A stretch of 64,000 bases of DNA from Endomychus coccineus (GCA_958510875.1 OY294067.1:193385322-193449321); one strand, 5' to 3'; positions 32,399 to 42,584 are shown, counted from the stretch's first letter. The notes: generated by a model from the letters alone, not told the origin. Numbers and translations: made by a program.

Positions 32399-32774
32399 TA
32401 TAATGATCATGTGGTAACTGATATGACTTTTGGAGAATTCAAAAATATATGTTCATACTGTCGGAAGGAACCATATGAATTTTTATGTATTGTTAAAGAT
32501 GATGCTATTGATGAAGGAAGATATAGAAAGTGTTTTGATAATTTCATACATCTATAAACTATTTTATAAAAGAAAAACCTAATGAGAAACTATTCAATAG
32601 ATGTTTGAACCTGTTCAATACCTGTTTGAAGCTGTTTAATATTTGTTTTAAGCTGTTCGAAAGTTGTTCTTAAGCTGTTTAATAACTGTTTGAAACTGTT
32701 CAATTTTTGGTTAATTAGATACATATCAACCTACTTTATTCAAACATACTTAGTTTGAAATATTATATCGTAGA

Positions 32775-33794
32775 GTGAAGAACATCATCATCAATATAAA
32801 TATTACCCAACGACATTTAAAACAAAAACTAATAAAGAAACGTAAAGAAATAAAAAATAAATTGGATGTATTAAAACATGGCGAAATTCTCAAGGAAAAA
32901 ATATTTTCACCGATAACTAAACATATGAAAAATATAGAAAATAAATTAGATAAGATATTTATGCAGATTTTAGCAGTGATGGTGGAGAAAGTGAATATTT
33001 TTCACCAAAAAATGAACAGTCTTATGATTATCTTAATGTTCCTATTGAAAATACTGATTCAGATGTAAATAATTTACATACTCCTGGTACATCAAAGTGA
33101 ATATTTTCTTCAACACCTAAACTTGATTCTAGACGACTACCAACAGACAGTTTCAAACAATCAATAATTAAAGAATTAGAAGAAGATGATGATGATTGAT
33201 TACAATGATAAATAAAACTAGAAATGATGATATAGCTGAACAATCATTTATTGACTATTTGGAACAATACGAACCATTACCGCGAGAATATATGAGGGAA
33301 ATGATAACGGGTGACTTGAGAGATTTTGGTCAAAAGTATGGACGCCGTAACAATCCTATGACGGAGAAATTTTCGATTGGGAATTCAAGTTTAAAAATAA
33401 ATGGTACAGACATAGTGGTAAAAGGTAGAACATATACTGGTACTAGAGGATTATATGAATTACTTTTTAAAAAACAACCAAAATATTATACAGGCAATGA
33501 TAAAATGGCTTATAATGAAATTCTAACAAAAACAGCTGCTAAACAGGTATTATCAAACGAATAAACAAATTGATGGATGTAGATCACAAAAATATAAGAA
33601 AATAATTGCACCAATGTCAGGACGTGGTTTATTGATGGAAGTAAACAATAAATCTATAGATTTTGTATTTTGGGATGACCCAAATGAAACGTTTACAATT
33701 ATTAATCGCTTCACAAAACACCGGTCACACTGGTCATACAAACGAAATCAATTCCATTGTGGAAGAATTACGAGAAGCAGAAATCATTGAATAA
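32775..33794 (+). pseudogene. DUF8207-like Polinton protein (B copy)
   Basis: A Lys-rich helical start (KQKLIKKRKEIKNKL), then after frame changes the core EPLPREYMREMI (about 33270), YTGTRGLYELLF (about 33435) and the C-terminal HTGHTNEINS followed by EELREAEIIE and the stop at 33792-33794. The pattern matches the Polinton A copy. Conserved among insect Polintons, but the function is unknown. It stands directly before the integrase, which starts eight bases later. Confidence 0.75.
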
Positions 33795-34789
33795 GACAAT
33801 CATGTCTAAATTTATCACAGAAGCAAAAAGACAAGTTGTCGAAGAAATACATAAACCTGCTAGAAATAATATGAAAAGACATAGAGTTATTTTGAAATCG
33901 TTAAATGACTTATATCAGGCAGATCTTGTTGAAATGATTCCATACTCTAAAGAAAATAAGGATTACAAATATATATTAGTTGCAATTAATTGTTTTTCCA
34001 AATATGTTTGGGCATTTCCCATTAAAAACAAGTCTGGTGCTGAGGTATCAAATACCATGGAGGAAGTTTTGAAAATAAAACCACCAAATAATCTACAAAC
34101 GGATACGGGCAAAGAATTTTCAACAAGAAATTCAAACAATTGATGAAAAAATATAAAATAAATCATTATAATGTATTTGGCGAGAAAAAAAGCAACTATA
34201 GTTGAAAGAGTTGATACAACATTGAAGAATATTATGTGAAAAGAATTTAGTTTACAAGGTAACTACAAATGGTTGAATTTACTACAAAAAGTAAAATAAT
34301 ACCAATCACCGTACTATAAAGATGAAACCAATTAATGTTACTAAGAAGGAACATGAAAAACAACTTTTAAACACAGTTTATAGTCATATTAAATTGGCTC
34401 CAACAAATTTGAAATTTACATTAGGAGATCATGTGCGTATTTCAAAATTTCGAGGGATATTTGATAAAAGATGCACCCCTAACTGGTCAACGGAAATATT
34501 TTCAATAAGAAAAATTCAACTCACAAATCCAGTTACAAATTTATCAAAAGACTCAAGAAATGAAGATATTCTCGGAGGATTCTATGAACAACAACTACAC
34601 AAAGTTAAATATCCAGATGTATATTTGGTGGAAAAAATTTTAAAAATGAAAAATAAAAAGGTGTACGTCAAATGGCTAGGATTCGATAATACTCATTCAC
34701 CAGTGGCTTGATCGTCTGTTCCACCGTCGTCTGGACGTTCATCCCTCGGTCCATCTTCTCGCCACCATGCATACGCAGGTGCACGCTCC

Positions 34790-35300
34790 TCTACATCCTC
34801 TGGTTCGTCATTCGCGTGTGTGTTTTGTGCGGCAAATCACTCCATTCGCCAGTGGCCAGCATTTAAGGCCCTGACCATTCTTCCGCGACGATCTTTCGTG
34901 GATAAAAGGCGATTGTGCAGGAACTGCATGTCGTCCTTCCATACTACTGCCGAATGCAATTCGGATTAGTGCTGTCACACGTGCGGAGATCGACACCTCA
35001 CGATTCTTCACCTGGCACGTTCCAATACTTTCAATACGCCCCGCTCAGCTTCTCCCACGACGAAGCAATCCCCCTCGACGCACCAACGCCCCTCCTCGAC
35101 TTCTGTGTCTTCGAAGTTTCCAAATCGTGCTGCCAATTCTCGAGGCACATCAGTAAGAGGTGGATCGCGTAAGACCTTTCCAACGGCTGGCTCTGTATCT
35201 TCTCGGGCTCCGCCCGCTCCATCGTCTCATCGTTCGTGCTCCTTCTCCGGAAGTGACGCCGATTGACTGCAGGGATGGTCACCTCGACGTCATTTACATG
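34790..35300 (+). pseudogene. BEL/Pao gag zinc-finger region
   Basis: Frame with CVFCAANHSIRQWPAF, then LCRNCMSSFHTTAEC and CHTCGDRHLTILHLA. This is the BEL/Pao-type gag arrangement in which C-x2-C...H and C-x2-C...H-x4-C knuckles precede an H-TLLH-like motif. A stop interrupts it near 34970, and a long Ser-rich spacer follows. Confidence 0.75.
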
Positions 35301-35399
35301 TGCCGAATAAACATCTATCGTCGTCTTCTCGTCTGTTCTCTTCTACTCATCTGTTTTCATCTCCGCGGTCTTCCTTGCGTCAGCCCACTGATTCTGGTT

Positions 35400-36334
35400 A
35401 CCTCATACCCACCGCTTGGATACGTGTTGCAAACCGGCAGAATATCCTGTTCGGCCGCGCTCTCCTGGATTCAGGCTGCCAGAACACCCTCATCACCCGA
35501 GAATGAGCCTCCAAGCTTCGTCTGATCGTTCCCCCTGAACCCATCCAACTTCGCACCTTGAGTAACGCGGATCACTTTCGCATCCAAGGGTACGCATACG
35601 TCACTCTCAGTCACCAAGGGGATCCTCCCAATCTTATCATCAAGGCCTATGTTTTTGACAGCCATATAGATCCCCTCCCTATCCGAGAGTTCAATGGGCG
35701 ATGGCCTGAGTTTCAGCAACTCTCCCTCGCTGACCCACTCTTCTATGTCCCTCACCCCATAGGCATGTTTCTCAGCATGGATGTGCTTCCTCATCTCATT
35801 CTTCCTGACACATTGCGCCCGTCCTCTGAGCTTCCGGGTGCTTCACTTACCACGTTGCGTTGGGTAATCTATGGGCCGTATGCTCGTCGTCGTAAGACGC
35901 CCAAGCACGTTTCTTTTTCCTCTGATCCTGTCACCGGTCGCTCTCCCCGTCCCCGGAGCATTCATCAGACCTCTTGTCCGAGCCCTTCGTCATCGTCTTC
36001 TGCAATGTCATCCTCTCTTGTATCTTCTCTCTCGTCTTCTCCTCCTGATGCTCTTCGCTCAGTGTCTGACTGCCATTCGTCTGACAGAAGAGAATTTTCT
36101 GACGCAGCGCTCCAGATCATACCTGCAGCCATGATAAGTCCTTCAGTCGTCCCTGATCCTTCAACTATTCCTCCAAGTTCCGCGCAACACTCGGATCTGG
36201 AACTCGTTAACATCGTTCGGCGATTTTGGGAACTCGATAAGGTGCCTGACGTGCTCCCCTTGACACAGGACATTTTCTGGTTTTTCGCCCATACACCGCT
36301 CCTTCTGATCAGGACGTCACTTCCGTGGCTCTGA
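35400..36334 (+). pseudogene. BEL/Pao protease region
   Basis: Aspartic protease text RALLDSGCQNTLIT (about 35457), interrupted by a stop after the ITRE, then a long frame from 35558 with LADPLFYVPHPIGMFLSMDV and LTTLRWVIYGP, the conserved second half of BEL/Pao proteases. It ends with VRRFWELDKVP, the linker that normally precedes reverse transcriptase. The RT region itself is absent. Confidence 0.8.
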
Positions 36335-36640
36335 ATCGTCTGTCTCGTTGGCAGCTGGTCCAGCGTCTTCAGCAGGATTTTTTTTTGGAAGCGTTGGCGT
36401 CAAGAATACTTGCATACCCTGCAGCAACGTCACAAGTGGTTGCATCCATCTACTCCTGTACTTCCAGGTACCGTTGTTATCATTCGAGATGATAATCTTC
36501 CTCCTCTGAAGTGGTCTATTGGCCGTATATCCTCTGTTTTTCCAGGAGCTGATTCCACAGCTCATGTAGGCGACGTTACTACGGCCTCTGGGACAATGCG
36601 ACCAGTCGTCAAATTGTGTCCTCTTCCTACTCAGTAGGTT
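36310..36640 (+). pseudogene. BEL/Pao integrase C-terminal end
   Basis: LNRLSRWQLVQRLQQDF, then after a frame shift in a T-rich run VVIIRDDNLPPLKWSIGRI and a C-terminal GTMRPVVKLCPLP. This is the characteristic end of BEL/Pao pol, joined directly to the pre-RT linker by a large deletion. Confidence 0.8.
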
Positions 36641-36712
36641 GTCCCTCGCCTTTCATCTGTTCACTCCCCTTTAGTGCATCTTACTGAAGGGATTCTTCAG
36701 AGCGGGCGGCAT

Positions 36713-37167
36713 GTTACGTCGGGATGTGGTCTACGCCACTACGTATCGTTCAACTTTCGACTTTATTAACAGTTTTTTCTTTCACGCGTGACTCTCGGAA
36801 AAAAATGAAAAATCGAGCATTATCTCGCGAGAGTTCAGTTAAGCAACTTGACGCTAAACATCAGGCTAATATAACCTGTTAAAAAGGGTAAAACTATAAT
36901 CATTCTCATACAAACATTCATCTGATTATCGTGAATATAAACAATAGTGGAATACGAACAATTAAGTGAAATGAATTATCACCGTAACGGGAGTTCAACT
37001 AAGCAATTTTTCAATGTAGAAATCGTCCAACTCAGAAATCATAAGGTAAGATTTTTATATTCACTCCTTGAAATTGTTCACGTGTTCTATTCCTGCGAGT
37101 AAATCCGTTAATTCGGCGACGAACGTTGAACGATACGCAGTGGCGTAGACCACATCCCGACGTAACA
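36713..37167 (+). repeat. BEL/Pao 3' LTR with inverted termini
   Basis: 455 bp, starting TGTTACGTCGGGATG. Its last about 45 bases are the inverse complement of its first about 45, with two differences noticed, so the LTR is bounded by a near-perfect inverted repeat. It is preceded by a purine-rich tract and followed by integrase sequence. Confidence 0.75.
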
Positions 37168-37269
37168 TTCATAACAGTTGGATAAACTCTAACAATGTAG
37201 TTTAATGTGAAACAAATTATTATTATTATTATTTGAATGTTTTTATTATAAACTTCCATGCAATATCCT

Positions 37270-37775
37270 AATTATAACATCTCTATCATATTTGTTTGAT
37301 CTTTGTGACCTCAGCAGAGATAATCATAAAAATATCATGTTTGTTTCACCCTTGTGAACCCTCATTGACGTCAGCAGAGATAAGAAACCAAGTAACCAAG
37401 TCTTGACAAGAAAATTAAAATTCATAATAATATCATATTTGTTTCACCTTTTGTGACCTCTACTAACACCAACACAGATAAGAAAATATCAAGTCTCAAC
37501 AAAATAAAAATTACTATTTTCAAACTAATTGTGTAAATAAAAATCACAATGAAAATTAATATTTTCAAACTAATTGTGGAAATAAAAATCACATCGACTT
37601 GAAATTATTATGGGCGAGGCTAAGCTCACCTTTACCTATAATCAAGGTGAAACACAACAGGGTAGACACACCTTATGACGTGTGACACTTCTTCCTCCGG
37701 TTATTGGTGGATGGTGGACATAGGCGGATGTACATGCCATCGAACTGGTCCCAGAATTCCGCTTGGTATACTACT
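37270..37775 (-). repeat. Polinton B right terminal inverted repeat
   Basis: Inverse complement of 5222-5590, but longer: the unit containing ATCTCTGCTGACGTCA with a nearby ATATGAT is present about three times (37280-37490), and the CACAATTAGTTTGAAAATA block is doubled (37530-37590). Confidence 0.9.
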
Positions 37776-37781
37776 TTAACT
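37776..37781. repeat. Target-site duplication of Polinton B, right copy (TTAACT)
   Basis: Identical to 5216-5221; follows the ...ACTACT terminus. Confidence 0.92.
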
Positions 37782-37924
37782 ATTTCAGTTTTTGACCCGG
37801 ATTGTGGCTATCACGACCTCTGAAAAGGTTCAAAGTTCACATAATTATTTCATAATTTGTAGTTCATTATTGTTTTACAACTGAAATAAATAGGTATGAA
37901 ATTTGTAGGTTATTGATGATGTGA

Positions 37925-38018
37925 GTGTGACAGTGACATAATTATTCCAAACGTAAAGTAAGACACACGTGTCAGATTCCACAACCACCCTTAACCAAGA
38001 TAATTTTTGATATCCCGG
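37925..38018 (-). repeat. Right inverted repeat of the TA transposon
   Basis: Inverse complement of 4497-4590. The flanking TA at 38019-38020 restarts the integrase gene. Confidence 0.8.
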
Positions 38019-38858
38019 TATGATCTATTTCAAGCTGATTTAGTAGAAATGATTCCCTATTCTAAGGAAAATCGTGGCTTTCGTTATATTTTGGTTGTTA
38101 TCGATTGTTTTTCAAAATACGTGTGGGCATTACCAGTTAAATCAAAATCAGCCTCAGATGTTACCACAGCTATGAGTAAAATACTTGAGCAACAGTCACC
38201 TGCAAATTTGCAAACTGACATGAGAAAAGAATTTCTCAACTATGAATTTAAGAAGTTAATGTTGAAACATTACTTAAATCATTATCATGTATACAGCATC
38301 AAAAAAGCTTGTATAGTTGAACGGGTGAATAGAACTTTGAAAATTTAATGTATGAAGAATTCAGCTTACAGGGGTCATACAAATGGCTAACACTATTGGA
38401 TTCAATCGTTCAAACATACAACAACAAAAAACATCGAACAATTGAATTGAAACCCTCTGAAGTTAACATTAGCAATGAAAAACATCTATTGAATACAGTA
38501 TACAGCAATATGAAATGAGCTGATAAAAATACAAAGTTTAAAGTAGGTGATAAAGTTAGAATTAGCAAATTTCGAGGTGTATTTACAAAGGGTTAGACCC
38601 CAAACTGGTCAAATGAGGTATGTTCTGTTAAAGATGTTGAGCTCACCAACTCAACAACCTACATTTTACAAGATGAAAAAGGTGAAACAATCAGTGAATG
38701 TTTTTATGGAATGGAAATGCAGAAAGTTAAATATCCTGAAGTTTATTTAGTTGAGAAAGTGTTGAGACGCAAGGGTCAAGGGTGATAAAATATTTGTAAA
38801 GTGGTTAGGTTTTGATAATAAACATAATAGTTGGATACATAAAAACGATGTAAATTAA
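38019..38858 (+). pseudogene. Polinton A integrase, main part with chromodomain
   Basis: Resumes the gene started at 4405. It has LFQADLVEM (first catalytic Asp), VIDCFSKYVWAL, NLQTDMRKEF (second Asp; the usual Gly after it is replaced), IVERVNRTLK (Glu), then a stop at 38346-38348 and further frames. The C-terminal region reads VGDKVRISKFRGVF, YPEVYLVEKVLRR and IFVKWLGFDN..NSWI, a chromodomain-like end with stop at 38856-38858. Several stops and frameshifts; an AATAAA follows at about 38871. Confidence 0.88.
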
Positions 38859-38897
38859 ACTTTCAATAAAACACAATTAGCTTTTTTCTTATTCTTT

Positions 38898-39108
38898 TTA
38901 TTTAAAATATATTTTAGAATAGACAAACATTCTATGTTCCATATTCAACCCTCTCATCAAAATACATTCAAGATTGCTAATTCTCTTTTGAAACCGTGAG
39001 CGATCTACAGCAGCCTGACACCAATCTGATTTTCGTGCAAGTCTGTATGCAAATTCCCAAACTACCATTTTATGAACTTCATTATAGTCTTCACATATAG
39101 ACAGACAC
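38898..39108 (-). other. Small reverse-strand frame in Polinton A
   Basis: About 70 codons open without ATG: CLSICEDYNEVHKM, VVWEFAYRLARKSDW, AVDRSRFQKRI, ending YSKIYFK. The composition and heptad-like charged residues suggest a real exon or a truncated gene. Nothing similar was noticed in B or C. Confidence 0.35.
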
Positions 39109-39213
39109 CTTCTTCATTTTTACACTTCAAATTATGAAGAAATTATTTAGTAGCTTTTAAAATGATAACACATCCACGCCATTTCTACTTGATTTTTTTT
39201 TCTTATTAAAATT

Positions 39214-39251
39214 TATATAAACTAAAATTCTAATTAACTTGTTATTCATTC
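39214..39251 (+). promoter_or_regulatory. TATA-type promoter of the Polinton A secreted protein
   Basis: TATATAAA (39214-39221) with a TTCATTC initiator-like string about 30 bases downstream, immediately before the ATG at 39259. Confidence 0.35.
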
Positions 39252-39258
39252 GAAAACG

Positions 39259-39876
39259 ATGTTTGTTACATTATTTATTTCTCTCTCTCTTAACCAATAT
39301 CTGATGCAAGAAGATGTATTTTCTTCTAATTACATCCCATCAAATGGAAGCGCTTTGATATCACATGAATTATCCAGTAGAAATAGAACAGTTCATATAG
39401 CATATAATAATCTGTTAGAAAAATATCCAGATTTTACTCTTTATGCACAACGTAATTCAAACAATCGCAACAATATAGAAACTAATAACCAAAATCTGAA
39501 TGTAGAACATAACCACCATCCAACTCAACAGTCTACAACATGTGATGTTGATCTATCACTATGTAAAAACGGAAAAAATCAGCTTCTACATGACCTCCAT
39601 AAAAGTGAATCATTGATATTGCTATGTAAAAACGAGAAAAATCAGCTTCTAGGTGACCTTCATAGAAGTGAATCATTGGAAAATCAATTAAATAACGTTA
39701 CAAAAGAATTAATAGGTGTGCGTTCTGATTTAAAAAAGTGCATGATAGTTATTTCTGGTGTTATATCAAAACCTGAATATTTGCATAATATCAATGATTC
39801 AAGAGGTTTAAAGTGGCAAAAGTGGCAACTGCATAGACTTCAACAGAAGAAAAATGTTACTGTAAAAACTAAATGA
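39259..39876 (+). CDS. Secreted coiled-coil protein (Polinton A)
   Basis: 205 residues, intact. An N-terminal hydrophobic MFVTLFISLSLNQYLM can act as signal peptide. The middle has an imperfect internal duplication of about 26 residues (CKNGKNQLLHDLHKSESL and CKNEKNQLLGDLHRSESL), followed by an amphipathic, Lys/Glu/Leu-rich helix region. Cys residues occur at the start of each repeat. It occupies the same terminal-repeat-proximal place as the secreted protein of Polinton B, and both share the CxxxxxQ-rich coiled-coil style, but clear homology was not shown. Its intact frame in an otherwise broken element is notable. Function unknown. Confidence 0.6.
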   Translation: MFVTLFISLSLNQYLMQEDVFSSNYIPSNGSALISHELSSRNRTVHIAYNNLLEKYPDFTLYAQRNSNNRNNIETNNQNLNVEHNHHPTQQSTTCDVDLSLCKNGKNQLLHDLHKSESLILLCKNEKNQLLGDLHRSESLENQLNNVTKELIGVRSDLKKCMIVISGVISKPEYLHNINDSRGLKWQKWQLHRLQQKKNVTVKTK

Positions 39877-40021
39877 TATATCGCAACGAACTGAGTATTT
39901 AATTCTAGGAACATGATATGAACACGTGAAGATGACGTAAAACAAAATATGAATTTATTATGAATAACAAATTTTAAAAATAAATGACATTTCATAACAA
40001 ACTGACTGTTTAATTATATTA

Positions 40022-40710
40022 GTAGTCATTTTATGGATTTTTTTGAGATTCGGTACTTTTTTTCCGACTTAAGGTTTGAAAATACAGAAAGTTAGGAAAT
40101 TTTCCGTAGATTACGAAAAAAATAGTGGCTGAAAACCTCCAATGAAGGAAAATGTCTTAATTTATATATATATATATATATATACGATTTTCCGTGTTTT
40201 TCCGGGAAAGAACACTTATATCTTCGAAAATAAGCATTTTAGAAGGAAAAGTTTCGAACAAAAGTTGTTCAGCATTAAATTTTACATACGAATTGACTAT
40301 TGTTAATTTAATTTTCATCGAATTTTCCAAGCATTGGATGGGAAAACAAAATATTTTCAAATAAGAACTATATATGAGAAAAATTGCATTTGGCTGGTAA
40401 ATATGGTATGATAATTTTATATTGGGGTATATATCGTTACTGTAAATGATTATAATTAAGAACTTTCCAATATTTGCCCTAATTTTCCGGGTTAGGAAAT
40501 TATTTTTTTTTTCAATCTTAGTGTATGATATGTCGATTTTTAGGTTTTATAGAGCTCTGATAACGATTTTTCAGTTCATTTTGCCGTGAAAAGTAATTGA
40601 AAACGTACATTCGGAAAATGGAAAACTTTTTTTTTTATTATGGCGTGTGACAGATCAATTCTTATGTTTTTTAGGGTTCGGAAAAGGTTTTTTTAGTTAA
40701 TTTTGTCACG
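40022..40710 (+). repeat. Foldback left arm
   Basis: Inverse complement of 41120-41815; shared blocks include TTTCCGACTTAAGGTTTG, GGCTGAAAACCTCCAATGAA and GGCAAATGCAATTT-like text. It includes a (TA) run at about 40162-40184. Confidence 0.85.
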
Positions 40711-41604
40711 AAATTCAATTGTTTTCGTTAGTATGTAGAGCAATAAGAAAAAACAAATTATATAAATTATAAAAAAATTAAAAAAATTCTTGATCTCCCG
40801 CGCGTTTAAAATTCTCGATCGAGCTCCACTGCGTTAAATCTTTCGATGCGCTATGTATGTAGCACCACTGCAATGAATTTGTGCGCAAGTGCTCAATCAT
40901 ATGATGCCCAAAATAACGCCACATGTGCTCTGTTATTGTATACGTTAAACGTTATTATAAAATATTTACAGCTGAGCTGTTGTGTATTCCGTGTGAACAA
41001 TTATTTTATTGATATATTTGATTAAAAAATAGTGTAAGTGAAAAACAATTTGAATCTAACAACCTCGTTTTTAATATTAAATTGTTTAAGTTAGAATTTT
41101 TGGATATGTATTTTCAATGATTTTTCACGATGAAACAAAGTAAAAAAACATTTTCAGAACCCTAAAAAATATAAGAATTGATCTGTCACACGCCATAATC
41201 AAAAAAAAAAAGTTTTCCATTTTCCGAATGTACTTTTTCAATGCCTTTTCACGACAAAATGAACTGAAAAATCGTTATTAGAGCTCTATAAAACCTAAAA
41301 ATCGACATATCATACACTAAGATTGAAAAAAAAATAAAAAAATTTCCTAACCCGGAAAATTAGGGCAAATATTGGAAAATTCTTAATTATAATAATTTAC
41401 AGTAACGATATATACCCCAATATAAAATTATCATACCATATTTACCAGCCAAATGCAATTTTTTCTCATATATAGCTCTTATTCGAAAATATTTTGTTTC
41501 CCTATCCAATGCTTGGAAAATTCGATGAAAATTAAATTCAGAATAGTCATCTGCTATGTAAAATTTAATGCTGAACAACTTTTGTTTTGAAAACACGGAA
41601 AATC

Positions 41605-41605
<1 letters not shown>

Positions 41606-41680
<75 letters not shown>
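41606..41680. repeat. (TA)n microsatellite
   Basis: About 75 bases of uninterrupted AT alternation inside the right foldback arm; the left arm has only about 24. Confidence 0.95.
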
Positions 41681-41682
<2 letters not shown>

Positions 41683-41811
41683 AAATTGAGACATTTTCCT
41701 TCATTGGAGGTTTTCAGCCACTATTTTTTTCGTAATCTACGGAAAATTTCCTAACTTTCTGTATTTTCAAACCTTAAGTCGGAAAAAAAAGTACGACCAA
41801 TCCATAAAATG

Positions 41812-41815
41812 ACTG
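41812..41815. repeat. Gypsy-2 target duplication, left copy (ACTG)
   Basis: ACTG precedes the 5' LTR; the second copy is at 47870-47873. Confidence 0.88.
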
Positions 41816-42124
41816 TGTAATGAGGCTGTTATTAGTTAGGAACTCTTATTTAAGTCATAGATGGTATTTAGACACTTGTTGTGCCAACAGGTCCTATGAA
41901 CTATATGAACTAAATAAAGGTTACAATTAAGCAACTATCATTGACTAAGCATATGCATCGATCGTCGACCTGATGGTCAACGGACATTGACCAGCTGACG
42001 CTGCACCAATCGAACATTAGGTAAATGTATGAATATATGTAAAGAGAAGTTGAATTGGAACGATGATACTAAGAACATCTAAATAAATGCCTTAGACCAA
42101 GTACACCGATCTTTTATTATTATA
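41816..42124 (+). repeat. Gypsy-2 5' LTR
   Basis: 309 bp. It differs from the 3' LTR at one base noticed (CACCAATCGA versus CACCGATCGA). The next bases TGGCGATCCTACCAGAGG (42125 on) are the probable primer-binding site. Confidence 0.95.
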
Positions 42125-42218
42125 TGGCGATCCTACCAGAGGCACTTTTAAAAATGCCAACTGCGAACGGAAAATAGTGAAATTGTCAAAAATCGGAAAC
42201 TCCAAAATTGGAATCATA

Positions 42219-42482
42219 ATGTGCGGTTCGAGGTATAATAATCGAGAGAACAACGAGATTCTTGCAGCAGGAACTGGATCAAACAACGCCAATCAGGAAA
42301 ACACATCTTCATTTTCAAGAAACGAATGGATGACGGTGTCAATTTTGGCTATAATTTTGTTGGTAATCGTGTTCTACATCTATAACAAATGGCAACAAAA
42401 GTGGCGTGCATCGGTTAATCGAGAAATCGAGATGCAGGAGTTGCGGAAGTCGAGATCGTTACTGGACAATGATCAAAAATGA
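42219..42482 (+). CDS. Small transmembrane protein frame upstream of gag (Gypsy-2)
   Basis: 87 residues from the ATG at 42219; the frame is open from a GTG 42 bases upstream. Polar N-terminus rich in Asn and Ser, one strong transmembrane segment (VSILAIILLVIVFYIYNKW), then a basic, coiled C-terminal tail (KWRASVNREIEMQELRK). It ends 102 bases before gag and has no counterpart in common Gypsy elements that I can recall. Single-pass membrane topology is a prediction; a role in budding or particle envelopment is speculation. It is preserved in a young, otherwise functional element. Confidence 0.6.
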   Translation: MCGSRYNNRENNEILAAGTGSNNANQENTSSFSRNEWMTVSILAIILLVIVFYIYNKWQQKWRASVNREIEMQELRKSRSLLDNDQK

Positions 42483-42584
42483 AATAACGAGATGACGACA
42501 TAGCCTAAACCCATCAGCGACGGATCCACCTCGTCAGCCACAGCAGCGTTCAACAACCACCAAAACAATGCAGTGATTTAAGTG

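Larger units (their letters stand above)
28973..32557 (+). pseudogene. Polinton B packaging ATPase, interrupted by a mariner and a MITE
   Basis: 5' part 28973-29479: TLPVNNHD, IRAIIVGPSNCGKTN (Walker A, about 29054), NVYLYSKS, then after a frameshift YGFSNSEN, Walker B FLFDDVSC (about 29295), FYLCQTYAKIP and in-frame stops. 3' part 32399-32557: NDHVVTDM, EGRYRKCFDNFIHL, stop at 32555-32557. Removing 29480-32398 and one TA copy restores the frame at KHIY|NDHV. It would drive DNA packaging into capsids. The start ATG was not found. Confidence 0.88.
34703..37167 (+). mobile_element. BEL/Pao LTR retrotransposon remnant
   Basis: The order left to right is gag zinc-finger region, protease, a deleted middle (no RT or RNase H), integrase C-terminal end, polypurine tract (gagcgggcggca) and one LTR (36713-37167). 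It has a clear GC-rich base composition unlike the AT-rich Polinton around it. The 5' LTR and early gag are missing, so no target duplication can be confirmed. It interrupts the Polinton B integrase chromodomain. Confidence 0.85.
33802..37205 (+). pseudogene. Polinton B integrase with chromodomain, interrupted by BEL/Pao DNA
   Basis: ATG at 33802 (MSKFITEAKRQVVEE). Catalytic core: QADLVEM (first Asp), NCFSKYVWAF, NLQTDTGKEF (second Asp), then after frame lesions IVERVDTTLK (Glu). The C-terminal part reads GDHVRISKFRGIF, YPDVYLVEKIL and KKVYVKWLGFDN, a chromodomain-like module that ends abruptly at about 34702. The remaining HNSWINSNN tail and stop reappear at 37170-37205 after the BEL/Pao insert. 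It would insert Polinton DNA with 6-bp duplication. Confidence 0.88.
5222..37775. mobile_element. Polinton B (Maverick) with nested insertions, 32.6 kb
   Basis: Termini are AGTAGTATACCAAGCGG and its inverse complement, followed by long inverted repeats and flanked by TTAACT on both sides. The element encodes the hallmark set: protein-primed PolB, retroviral-type integrase, adenain-like protease, packaging ATPase, major capsid and penton-like proteins. Removing the identifiable insertions (Gypsy 17161-26782, mariner plus MITE 29480-32398, mariner about 9226-10733, BEL/Pao about 34703-37167) leaves about 16 kb, a normal Polinton size. Nearly every gene has stops or frameshifts, so the copy is old, yet its ends and target duplication are perfectly readable. 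Confidence 0.95.
4497..38018. mobile_element. TA-flanked DNA transposon (MITE-like), split by Polinton B
   Basis: Both ends carry an inverted repeat starting ccgggatatcaaaaattatc that stays similar for about 90 bases, and the element is flanked by duplicated TA (4495-4496 and 38019-38020), the Tc1/mariner-type target. Its own DNA is only 4497-5215 plus 37782-38018, about 0.95 kb; everything between is Polinton B with its nested insertions. The left part includes a frame starting at ATG 5036, rich in Arg and Lys, that runs into the Polinton insertion point. It could be the start of a transposase or a chance frame. Confidence 0.8.
41120..41815 (-). repeat. Foldback right arm
   Basis: Counterpart of the left arm with a much longer (TA)n microsatellite (about 41606-41680). 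Confidence 0.85.

Noticed and set aside
35031..36565. Reverse-strand frames in the GC-richer BEL/Pao remnant
   Set aside because: Shadows of the protease and integrase coding sequence on the plus strand.
40741..41119. Gene in the centre of the foldback element
   Set aside because: No frame of significance; a non-coding 0.4-kb loop.
41387..41704. Reverse-strand frame with a long Ile-Tyr run
   Set aside because: It is translation of the (TA)n microsatellite in the foldback arm, not a gene.
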